64,000 nucleotides of DNA from positions 153,122 through 217,121 of the forward strand of contig JAQUAG010000003.1 in the NCBI GenBank assembly GCA_028687375.1, written 5' to 3'. This DNA comes from Arcobacteraceae bacterium. Its GTDB lineage: Bacteria; Campylobacterota; Campylobacteria; Campylobacterales; Arcobacteraceae. This document shows, piece after piece, positions 46,105 through 54,342 of this stretch (position 1 is the first letter of the stretch; every line of letters begins with the position of its first letter). Position numbers and translations under genes: made by a program. Below the pieces are notes generated by a model. It did no database searches, was not told where the DNA came from, and saw only the letters and a list, made by a program, of their open reading frames with translations.

Positions 46105-47229
46105 ATGAGAAGACTTAAACTTTTAAAAATCTATTTTGTATTTATACTCTTTATAGTATTCCTTACTGTATCAAATATTAAAGTTATATCATCTTATTTT
46201 ATGGCAACAGTAACTTTTAATAGTGCAATTGGTACAGTTTTTGTTATTGGACTTATTGTTATTATGCAATCGGCTATAAGACTTACAATGCTTGCTGGTA
46301 CTTTTGGAGTACTTTCTTATAAAAAGGGAGATGAACTTGAATTTTATCTAAGAGGTATAGGAAAATTAATGCCTGCAACTATTGCAAATATGTTTGAAAA
46401 AAGGGCTAAAAAAGGTGTTCTATACTTTACTAACGATGAAGCAAAAGATGTTGGTGAATGGCTCACTGAACAATTTTTCAATACAAAAGGTTATGTTGGA
46501 TTTTTCGTTGCCACTTCACTAATGATCGGACTTTTTGGTACATTTGCTGGTCTTTTAAAAGCTATTGATAATATGGGAGCAATTATCCTCTCTTTAGGTG
46601 GAGATATCAATATTGCTGAAGTTATGTCCCAATTCGCAGGTCCTCTTGGTGGGATGGCTATTGGATTTGCATCTTCATTATTTGGAGTTGCTTCTGCAAT
46701 CATATTAAACTTTTTACAATATATCCTTTCAAGACAACAAGCTGCATTTAGTGAAGATGTACAAGATTGGCTCAAAGGGAAACTAATAGAATCTCAATCA
46801 GCAGATGTTTTAGGTAAAATTAATACTTCAAATGAACAAATTAAATCAGGGGGAGTTGATACATCTAGTGTAGGAATGGGAACAACGGCATTTTTAGATA
46901 TTTTTGTTGATAAAATCAGTGAACTCTCTGCTAGTATTAACAAAGCAAATCAATCAAGTGAGCTATTTTTTAAACAAGTTGCTTTTGGATTAGAGGAATC
47001 AAATCTTGCAACCAAAAGGCAAGCTGCACTTTTTGAAGATATCTCTAAAAAATTACAGGAGCTAAACACGAGTCAATATTCAGGAACTGAATCTATGATA
47101 AGTTCAATAAATGCTGTCTCTGATGCTATTCTTAGTGAACATGCAACCCTTAAAAAAGTACTAACTGCTCAAGATGAATCAAATAAATCATTACAAGCAC
47201 TTGTACAAACTTACGCAAAAACAAAGTAG
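46105..47229 (+). CDS. MotA/TolQ/ExbB-family proton channel protein (SiiB-like)
   Basis: Predicted inner-membrane proton-channel subunit of 374 residues. Helices lie at about 9-28, 36-60, 130-153 and 181-206. The third and fourth carry the family core: LIGLFGTFAGLLKAI-type helix (LFGTFAG at 143-149) and GPLGGMAIGFASSLFGVASAI. A cytoplasmic region of ~165 residues follows with heptad-like helices, longer than in TolQ or ExbB. Paired with the MotB-like gene 12 bp downstream it should form a stator-like unit that turns proton flow into movement. In Salmonella, SiiB and SiiA form such a channel beside a type I secretion system for a giant adhesin; the TolC gene here suggests a similar link. Confidence 0.85.
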   Translation: MRRLKLLKIYFVFILFIVFLTVSNIKVISSYFMATVTFNSAIGTVFVIGLIVIMQSAIRLTMLAGTFGVLSYKKGDELEFYLRGIGKLMPATIANMFEKRAKKGVLYFTNDEAKDVGEWLTEQFFNTKGYVGFFVATSLMIGLFGTFAGLLKAIDNMGAIILSLGGDINIAEVMSQFAGPLGGMAIGFASSLFGVASAIILNFLQYILSRQQAAFSEDVQDWLKGKLIESQSADVLGKINTSNEQIKSGGVDTSSVGMGTTAFLDIFVDKISELSASINKANQSSELFFKQVAFGLEESNLATKRQAALFEDISKKLQELNTSQYSGTESMISSINAVSDAILSEHATLKKVLTAQDESNKSLQALVQTYAKTK

Positions 47230-47241
47230 GTAACAAGTTAA

Positions 47242-48012
47242 ATGGCTGTTAGATGTGAAGAAGAGTTTAATCCTTGGCCATCATTTGTAGATATATTCTC
47301 ATCTGTTATTCTTGTATTACTCTTATTTTTACTTGTAACAATCGTAAATATTGGTTACTATGCACAATTTAAATACAAAATACAATATACAGGTTCAATC
47401 ACTACTGATGATATTATTTTACAAGACAATACGAAAAAAGTTATTTTAGATGAAAAGAAAAAAGTGGAAGATGTCAACAAAGATCAAATAGTTCCAAAAG
47501 AGCTTATGATGCCAAAAACAGAGATGGAGATGATGAAAAAAATCGAGCAACAACAAAAACTCATCCAACAAATGCAACAGCAGATGCAGCAACAAGTACA
47601 AGCGGCAACAGATATTGAATCTGCAGGGGAAGATATGGCAGATAAAAAGAAAAAAGATGAAAAATCAAAACAAAAAATTTCACAAACAAGTAATATTTTT
47701 TATATAACTTACAATGCAAATGAATTATTTATAGATCAAGGGGTAACAGAAAAACTCAAAGTATTTATCCAAAAAATAAAAAGTGAAAATTCAAATAGTA
47801 ATTTTAATATCTATGGAACTGACCCGCTTGACCAAATAAGTTTAACTGTTACAAAACAAATAACATTAGGAAGAGCGATAAGTGTAAGAAATCTCTTACG
47901 AAAATTTCAAATTGATAAAAGTCAAGTAAAATTAAAACTATCAGAAAAACCTTCAATTCCAAGTGATATCAAAATAGACACTGGCGTAATTGTAGTAGAG
48001 GCGTTAAATTAA
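47242..48012 (+). CDS. MotB/SiiA-like channel partner with OmpA-like periplasmic domain
   Basis: Bitopic partner of the MotA/ExbB-like protein (256 residues). The short N-terminus leads into one membrane helix (15-38) that begins FVDIFSSVILVLL, with Asp17 in the place of the proton-binding Asp of MotB. A Met/Gln-rich, coiled linker (about 90-125) and a Lys/Asp-rich part follow. The C-terminal ~85 residues look like a divergent OmpA domain: FNIYGTDPLDQ in place of the GHTD loop and LGRAISVRNLLRKF matching the L-S-x-x-R-A-x-x-V-x-x-x-L helix. Peptidoglycan binding is plausible but the motif is degenerate. The stop shares one base with the TolC start (TAATG). Confidence 0.82.
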   Translation: MAVRCEEEFNPWPSFVDIFSSVILVLLLFLLVTIVNIGYYAQFKYKIQYTGSITTDDIILQDNTKKVILDEKKKVEDVNKDQIVPKELMMPKTEMEMMKKIEQQQKLIQQMQQQMQQQVQAATDIESAGEDMADKKKKDEKSKQKISQTSNIFYITYNANELFIDQGVTEKLKVFIQKIKSENSNSNFNIYGTDPLDQISLTVTKQITLGRAISVRNLLRKFQIDKSQVKLKLSEKPSIPSDIKIDTGVIVVEALN

Positions 48013-51000
48013 TGCAAAAATTTTTATCAACTTTTTTATCAACTTTATTGGTTTTTTTACCTACTCTTGCAAATGCTGAAGGTGCAGTAAAAATTGCAAA
48101 ATCAACAGATAAAACTGGCGAAAATAAAGATATGCCAAAACCAAAAAACATTGATAAAGAATATGGAAAAGAAGGGACACTCAACGAATCTAAATCTGCT
48201 TTGATCTCTGTTGACCCTTTAGCACTCCAAAACTATTCAAAAATATCAAATAATTTTGATTTTAGTACATATGACAAGGTCACTTTAAAAAGTGTTATCT
48301 TAGAAACACTCTCACAAAGTAACGATTTAAAAAGTGCAAACGAAAAAGTTATCCAAACAGAACTATCGTACAAAGAAGCATATGCAGGATATCTTCCAAC
48401 GGTTGATTTTCAATATAGTGTTAAAAAAACGCACAATCTTGAAACAGGTGATGATACAATCGATAAGCCTTATCACTCTGATTATAACGATGAGAGTTAT
48501 AAATTTACAATAAGACAATCTCTCTACACAGGTGGAGCTACAGAGTTTAAAGTAAAAAGTTTAAAATCAAAACTAGAAGAGGCAAAACGAAAGTACACAA
48601 TCGTTTTAGAAGAGGAGATTCAAAAAGCTATAAAAGCTTATTTTGGAGTACTATTTAGTCATAAGAGTGTTGTAGTTAATGAACGGAATATGGAAAAACT
48701 CAATAAAATTCTGGAAATCACTCAAATTAAATATGATAGTGGAGCATTATCGATTGGAGATTTGAGTGCAGTTAAAGCAAATATAGCAAATGCAAGTGGA
48801 AAACTTATACGAGTAAAATCTGACCTTGCTGATGCTATTGATTTTTATCTTTATACTGTTGGTGAAGATTTTACAAAAACAGCACCTTATGAGGAAAACT
48901 TCCCTATTAAGCTTACAACACTTGAAGCACTTTATGCAGATATTTTAGAAAATAATCTCAATCTTGTAAATTATAGACTTAATATCCAATCTACAAAAGA
49001 TAAGCTTTTAAATATGAAAGCTACATTTAAACCAAAAGTTGACCTTGAACTTAACTATGCAAATGTCCTTGATAAAGAGCAATTTACAGCAAATGAAGAG
49101 ACTTATAATGCAAAAGTTACATTAAATTATAATCTCTACAATGGTGGGAAAGATACAATTGCAGCGATGCAAGTTTTTAGTTCACTACAAGAATTAAACT
49201 ATAGATATAAAGAGGAGATTAAAAAACTTAAATGGGAGATATCAAAACTTTTTAACTCTATCAAATCACTTGATGAAACTCTTTCAAATACAAAAAAAGA
49301 GGTATCTGCTTCAGCTGAAATGGTAAACTCATATTGGGAAGGTTTCCAACTTGGGGAACAAGATTTACAAGTATTACTTCAAGGTCAAAGACAACTCAAT
49401 GGGGCTGAACTTGATTTGATTAAATATGAGCAAGACTATCTTACAAATGTATTTAAACTTTTAACATCAAAAGGGGAGCTTTCAAAATATTTCAATATAG
49501 ATGGTGGTCATCCTGATTTTATTGACTTTTCAAATACAACTGGTACTAAAACTCCTTTAAAAATTGACTTAACAAATACTATAAATAATACAAAAGATAT
49601 GAATAAAACAATAGAGCCAATAGCTACAAAAGATGAAAATCTAACGCAAGATGAGAATATAACTCATAATGACGAAAACGAGACAATCGGTGACTTAAAT
49701 ACTACTGTTGATGAATACCTTGAGGTTGTCAAGGAAGCTGGATTTGAAAATGTTGTAAACTTTAAAGATACATTTTTAGAAGCAAATGATGAAGATTATA
49801 CGATTGCAATTAGTGACTTTACAAACCATTATGATGCTTACACTTATGCGAAAAAGAATAGAATTCTCAACCAATCATTTAGCTATGAATATTTGAATAA
49901 AAATGGCGATTTTGAAAAAGTAAATACAAAAACTAAAGTTGTTGATGTTAAAACTAGTTTAGCATTTGGTATCTATAAATCGCAAGATGAAGCGATAAAA
50001 TCTGTTGATACTATTTTCGATAAAGGGGGGAAACTTTATAACATCGTCAAAGTAAAAGAGATAAAAGAGCTTTATAATGCTTATGTAAATGGTCTTGAAG
50101 CAAAAGTAGAACCTTTTATCGTTAAACCAAAAGTGGTAAAAACATTTATGACAAATCAAGAGTTTAAAAATAAATTTTTATCAGCTCCAAGTTCATACTA
50201 TAGCATCAATGTTATTTCACTCTCACAAATGGAACAAGCACAAAACCTTATCAAACAAGAAAATATTGAAAAAGACTCTTTTGTGTTTAGATATGGAAGA
50301 AATGGTATGTGGGTTAAAGTTATGTTTGGGGTTTTCTCTAGCTATGAACAAGCTATGAGTGAACTTAGTAAACATCCTGATATGATTGCAAAATATAGAC
50401 CAGTTATTGAAAAAATAGGACAAAAACAAGATACATACAATACTTATAAAGATTTCAATCCTACTCCACAATGGTATTTAGATGAACAAAAAGAGAAAAA
50501 AGAAAAGAAAGATTCAAAAGTAGCACCAAAAGCTGATGAGAAAAAAACAAACTCAAAAGAGGAAGTAGTTGTTGTATCACCAGAAGATATCACAATAGAG
50601 GAACCTTTAGCTTTAGATACAAATAAATCTATTGAAACAAAATCTGTAGAATTACCTAAAAAAGAGGAGATTACACAACCTCTTAGTAATGAAACTATTG
50701 TAAAAGAAGAAGAGCCAAAAGTAGAAAATATTGAAGCTTTACCACCACAATCTCAAATTTCTGAACCTACAAATGAAAATGAAGTAGTTCCAGAAATAAG
50801 TCCTACAGAAAAACCGAAAGTAGAATTAGTAGAAGAAAAATCGATTGCTCCAATAGAAAATAAAGAAGAAGTAAGAGATCCTATTGTTGAAACACCTATA
50901 GAAGAGTTACCAAAAGTGGAAGCTATAACTCCAAAAGTGAACGAAGCACCTTTAAAATCTAAAACTGAAATATTTAAACAAGAAAATTATCCATCATTTA

Positions 51001-52178
51001 CAGAAGCGTTTAATAATGCTCCAAAAGGATACTATACAATAGCCCTTGAAACCATACCAGATACACAAAGAGATCGATTTATACAACAATTCATTAGTGA
51101 TGATCAATTTACAGAGGTATCAAATAAAGGAAAAACACAAATTTATTATGGGATTTTTGAAAATATAGAAAAAGCAAGAGAACAAAAATTTAACCTTCAT
51201 CCACATTTAATTGCAGGGGTAAAATTATTTAAAATAGATAGAATTGACAAAAATATCCTCTCTATGCTAAAAGATAAAATAAAAACAGTGGATAAACCTA
51301 TGGTAGTACCTTCTGTAGAATTACCTAAAAAAGAGGAGATTACACAACCTCTTAGTAATGAAACTATTGTAAAAGAAGAAGAGCCAAAAGTAGAAAATAT
51401 TGAAGCTTTACCACCACAATCTCAAATTTCTGAACCTACAAATGAAAATGAAGTAGTTCCAGAAATAAGTCCTACAGAAAAACCGAAAGTAGAATTAGTA
51501 GAAGAAAAATCGATTGCTCCAATAGAAAATAAAGAAGAAGTAAGAGATCCTATTGTTGAAACACCTATAGAAGAGTTACCAAAAGTGGAAGCTATAACTC
51601 CAAAAGAGGAAAAAACTAAAACAGAAAGTATTAATCAAGAAATAACTATCCCTACAGTTAATACACCAACAAGCCAAAAGATTGAAGGAGAAGTAGTTCA
51701 AGAAAGAATCCAAGAAAAGACAGCTCCTATAGAAGAACCAAAAGTTAAAGTACAAGAAGAAGATATCGTTGCTCCAATAGAAAATAAAGAGGAAACAAAA
51801 GCTTTCAGAATAGAAACACCAGTTGAAGAGTTACCACAAGTTGAAATAGCAACTCCAACGATTAAAGAGCTACCATTAAAAACTGAACCTGAAACATTTA
51901 AAAAAGAAAATTATCCATCATTTACAGAAGCGTTTAAAAATGCTCCAAAAGAATACTATACAATAGCACTTGGGACAATACCAAATAACCAAAAAGATGC
52001 ATTTGTAAAAAGATTTATTATGGATGACCAATTTGCAGAAGTATCAAATAAAGGGAAAACACAAATTTATTATGGAATTTTTGAAAATATAGAAAAAGCG
52101 AGAGAACAGAAGGTTAACCTTCACCCTAAATTGGTTAATAGTGTAAAATTAATCAAAATTGAAAGAATCGCAAAATGA
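48012..52178 (+). CDS. TolC-family outer-membrane protein with four C-terminal SPOR-like domains
   Basis: At 1388 residues this is about three times the length of TolC. A signal peptide (cleavage near Ala22) and a TolC/OEP region (about 90-497: helices and strands such as GYLPTVDFQYSV, IRQSLYTGGATEFKVKSLKSK and YNLYNGGKD, twice-repeated design) come first. The rest is a long linker with four SPOR-like modules at about 593-692, 728-810, 1007-1078 and 1315-1388, separated by Glu/Pro/Lys-rich spacers. The last two modules are near copies, and the spacers before them include a perfect 295-bp DNA repeat. SPOR domains bind glycan strands lacking stem peptides, so the channel may be tied to septal peptidoglycan. 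The stop overlaps the next gene by 4 bp. The fusion is unusual; the substrate is unknown. Confidence 0.85.
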   Translation: MQKFLSTFLSTLLVFLPTLANAEGAVKIAKSTDKTGENKDMPKPKNIDKEYGKEGTLNESKSALISVDPLALQNYSKISNNFDFSTYDKVTLKSVILETLSQSNDLKSANEKVIQTELSYKEAYAGYLPTVDFQYSVKKTHNLETGDDTIDKPYHSDYNDESYKFTIRQSLYTGGATEFKVKSLKSKLEEAKRKYTIVLEEEIQKAIKAYFGVLFSHKSVVVNERNMEKLNKILEITQIKYDSGALSIGDLSAVKANIANASGKLIRVKSDLADAIDFYLYTVGEDFTKTAPYEENFPIKLTTLEALYADILENNLNLVNYRLNIQSTKDKLLNMKATFKPKVDLELNYANVLDKEQFTANEETYNAKVTLNYNLYNGGKDTIAAMQVFSSLQELNYRYKEEIKKLKWEISKLFNSIKSLDETLSNTKKEVSASAEMVNSYWEGFQLGEQDLQVLLQGQRQLNGAELDLIKYEQDYLTNVFKLLTSKGELSKYFNIDGGHPDFIDFSNTTGTKTPLKIDLTNTINNTKDMNKTIEPIATKDENLTQDENITHNDENETIGDLNTTVDEYLEVVKEAGFENVVNFKDTFLEANDEDYTIAISDFTNHYDAYTYAKKNRILNQSFSYEYLNKNGDFEKVNTKTKVVDVKTSLAFGIYKSQDEAIKSVDTIFDKGGKLYNIVKVKEIKELYNAYVNGLEAKVEPFIVKPKVVKTFMTNQEFKNKFLSAPSSYYSINVISLSQMEQAQNLIKQENIEKDSFVFRYGRNGMWVKVMFGVFSSYEQAMSELSKHPDMIAKYRPVIEKIGQKQDTYNTYKDFNPTPQWYLDEQKEKKEKKDSKVAPKADEKKTNSKEEVVVVSPEDITIEEPLALDTNKSIETKSVELPKKEEITQPLSNETIVKEEEPKVENIEALPPQSQISEPTNENEVVPEISPTEKPKVELVEEKSIAPIENKEEVRDPIVETPIEELPKVEAITPKVNEAPLKSKTEIFKQENYPSFTEAFNNAPKGYYTIALETIPDTQRDRFIQQFISDDQFTEVSNKGKTQIYYGIFENIEKAREQKFNLHPHLIAGVKLFKIDRIDKNILSMLKDKIKTVDKPMVVPSVELPKKEEITQPLSNETIVKEEEPKVENIEALPPQSQISEPTNENEVVPEISPTEKPKVELVEEKSIAPIENKEEVRDPIVETPIEELPKVEAITPKEEKTKTESINQEITIPTVNTPTSQKIEGEVVQERIQEKTAPIEEPKVKVQEEDIVAPIENKEETKAFRIETPVEELPQVEIATPTIKELPLKTEPETFKKENYPSFTEAFKNAPKEYYTIALGTIPNNQKDAFVKRFIMDDQFAEVSNKGKTQIYYGIFENIEKAREQKVNLHPKLVNSVKLIKIERIAK
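50643..50937 (+). repeat. 295-bp direct repeat, copy 1 (spacer of the TolC-SPOR gene)
   Basis: Identical base for base to 51312-51606 (offset 669 bp, in frame). It encodes the Glu/Pro-rich spacer beginning SVELPKKEEITQPL. Identity ends sharply on both sides (A/T mismatch before and T/A after). Confidence 0.95.
50982..51246 (+). repeat. imperfect direct repeat encoding SPOR module 3
   Basis: Aligns without gaps to 51906-52170 at an offset of 924 bp (308 codons). Both encode NYPSFTEAF, then YYTIAL and KGKTQIYYGIFENIEKAREQK; they differ at scattered positions, unlike the perfect spacer repeat. Confidence 0.88.
51312..51606 (+). repeat. 295-bp direct repeat, copy 2 (spacer of the TolC-SPOR gene)
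   Basis: Perfect second copy of 50643-50937. No silent changes at all, so the duplication is recent or kept identical by gene conversion, whereas the SPOR modules next to it have diverged. Confidence 0.95.
51906..52170 (+). repeat. imperfect direct repeat encoding SPOR module 4
   Basis: Gap-free partner of 50982-51246. It ends at the last codons of the gene, so module 4 is the protein's C-terminus. Confidence 0.88.
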
Positions 52179-54334
52179 TATATTTAAAATATTTTCTTGC
52201 TATTCTTTTTTTATATATTGGTATTCTTTTATCAATTATAATTCCATCATTTAACCATATAAAAGAAACACTTACAGAAAAACATCTCAAAGAGAATAAT
52301 CTTATTGTTGATAATTTTATGATAAAACTAGAACCCGTTCTCCTTGATCATGATTATAAGAAAATCAAGGAATATATGGGAAGTTTCGTAGCTTCAACTA
52401 TTGTTGATAGTCTTGATATAAAATACACAAATTATTACATCACAGTTAATAATCTTCTCCATAATTCAGATAATATCAAAACTAAAAACTGGGTATTAAA
52501 TGACGTAACTATGGATGCAAAGTATGGGAGGATAGAGAAGCTAGGGGATACTGCTTATAAGTTTGTACCAGATAAAGGGTACAGTTTTGTATCGGATATA
52601 GAGATAAAATTTCAAGCTTCAAATGATACTCAAATGGAAAACTCCATCTCAAGTATCAACTTTAGTTTACCAAAAATAACTATCAAGCCTAACGATATAG
52701 AAAAAGGTTTTTTTGATACAAATTTAGAAAAACTTATCAATGTAGAGAGAAAAACTATCAAAAAAAAGTTTTTTATCGATAATACAAATGAATATGCTGT
52801 TTTAAATTGTATTACAAATAATGCTCAATTAAAAACTGATATAGAAAACTCTCTTCTACTGATTTGGGAATATTACAGTTTAGTATTTTTATTTATTGTA
52901 TTAGTTGCTTTTGGTTCACATATTTATCTTCAAAAAACAACTTTTATCAAAACACTTCAAGAAGTAGATAGTTACCTGCAAGATATTTTAAATAACAATT
53001 TTCATAAATTTGCAGGGCTAGAAAAAATTAAGCAAAAAGAGATGCATACAATGGTTGGGAATATTGTTACTTTAACAAAAAGTATCTCCTCTTTAAGAAA
53101 TGAACTTACAAATAATAGAAATACTATTGAGATGAAAATCTCATCAGATCCACTCACAAAACTTCCAAATAAAAAGATTTTTGAACTTGATATGAAAACA
53201 CTATTTATTAGTGATACTAAAAGTTATATCACAAAACTTAAACTTGAAGTTTTAAAAACATTTTCAAAAGAAAATCGTGTTGAAAAAATTGATGAACTTA
53301 TACTTGATTTTGTCTCTTTTATCGACAGAACAGTCAAATCTACAAGCTACCACAATACAAAACTTTATAGACTTTATGGGTCAGAGTTTGTAATGATTAC
53401 AGAACATACAGACTATGACAAGATGTTGGAAATTTTTAATCTTATTGCTCACAATCAAGAAGATGTAAAACACAAATACAATTTAAAAGAAAATCTTTTT
53501 TATGCTGTCTCTATCCCTTTTGATAGATATGGAACTATTGACAAAACTTTAAATGATATGGAACAACTCTATAGTCAAACAATAGATAATGAAAAATTAT
53601 TTTATGTAGAAGAGTCGCAGAAACAAGATGAGAGTGCTCTTAAATTAGAAAAAATAGTAACAAGTATCATTGAAAATGATGCTTTTTCTCTCTCTTATAA
53701 ATTTGATACATTTTTATTTAGTGAGCCAGATAAAATTATTATGAAAGAGGTTTCACCAAATCTTCTAAATATTGATGGAACACCTATCCCAATTGCTACA
53801 TTTATCTCCGTTGCTGAACACTTAAGACTAGCAATTCAATTTGATAAACAATTGATTATCAAAACACTCAAATATGTGAAACAATATAAAATAGAATATG
53901 ATTTAGCTATCAATATCTCTATTAGTTCACTTAATGATACTTCATTTAATACTTGGCTTGAATCCCAACTTCTTTTTTATGATAAAGAAACTATCGATAG
54001 GATTGTATTTAGTGTTACCACTTTTGCTGTAAAAAATAATTATGATAAATTTGCAAAATTTATTAGTGATGTGAAGAATTTCAATGGTAGAATACTTTTA
54101 AAAAGATTCAGTTACAATGATTTAACACTCGCCCAATTGGAACATTTAGATTTAGATTTTATAAGGGTGCATAAAGACTACACAACAAATATTGATACAG
54201 ATAGAGGTGTGTTACTTAAAAATATTGCTAATTTTGCAGATATTCACGATATCCATCTTTTAGGTGATATGGTAAGTGCTGATAGAGATTATGAAGTTCT
54301 TAAAAAATTAAATTTTTATGCAACTTGTAGATAA
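52175..54334 (+). CDS. LapD-like membrane protein with degenerate GGDEF and EAL domains
   Basis: A 719-residue inner-membrane protein: helix 1 (4-24), a ~200-residue periplasmic region, helix 2 (about 228-250), a HAMP-like linker, a GGDEF-type domain from about 323 and an EAL-type domain from about 502. The GGDEF loop reads YGSEF (about 399-403). In the EAL domain the E-A-L, T-E, DDFGTG and AEGVE counterparts are replaced (SEPDKIIMKEV, VFSVTTFAV, LKRFSYNDL, LLGDMV), so neither synthesis nor hydrolysis of c-di-GMP is expected. This is the LapD pattern, in which c-di-GMP binding in the cytoplasm controls a periplasmic output. In LapD systems the output is the protease LapG; no LapG is seen here. 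Four-bp overlap with the TolC-SPOR gene. Confidence 0.82.
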   Translation: MIYLKYFLAILFLYIGILLSIIIPSFNHIKETLTEKHLKENNLIVDNFMIKLEPVLLDHDYKKIKEYMGSFVASTIVDSLDIKYTNYYITVNNLLHNSDNIKTKNWVLNDVTMDAKYGRIEKLGDTAYKFVPDKGYSFVSDIEIKFQASNDTQMENSISSINFSLPKITIKPNDIEKGFFDTNLEKLINVERKTIKKKFFIDNTNEYAVLNCITNNAQLKTDIENSLLLIWEYYSLVFLFIVLVAFGSHIYLQKTTFIKTLQEVDSYLQDILNNNFHKFAGLEKIKQKEMHTMVGNIVTLTKSISSLRNELTNNRNTIEMKISSDPLTKLPNKKIFELDMKTLFISDTKSYITKLKLEVLKTFSKENRVEKIDELILDFVSFIDRTVKSTSYHNTKLYRLYGSEFVMITEHTDYDKMLEIFNLIAHNQEDVKHKYNLKENLFYAVSIPFDRYGTIDKTLNDMEQLYSQTIDNEKLFYVEESQKQDESALKLEKIVTSIIENDAFSLSYKFDTFLFSEPDKIIMKEVSPNLLNIDGTPIPIATFISVAEHLRLAIQFDKQLIIKTLKYVKQYKIEYDLAINISISSLNDTSFNTWLESQLLFYDKETIDRIVFSVTTFAVKNNYDKFAKFISDVKNFNGRILLKRFSYNDLTLAQLEHLDLDFIRVHKDYTTNIDTDRGVLLKNIANFADIHDIHLLGDMVSADRDYEVLKKLNFYATCR

Positions 54335-54342
54335 GGATTTTT

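Noticed and set aside
46105-48012. Flagellar stator MotA/MotB
   Set aside because: The channel protein has ExbB/TolQ-like core motifs and a long C-terminal helical tail, the partner has a degenerate OmpA loop, and both are coupled to TolC; a flagellar role is less likely, though not excluded.
50643-51606. 295-bp identical repeat dismissed as assembly error
   Set aside because: Not dismissed: flanks differ on both sides and the frame is kept across both copies; still needs long-read support, so it is reported as a finding.
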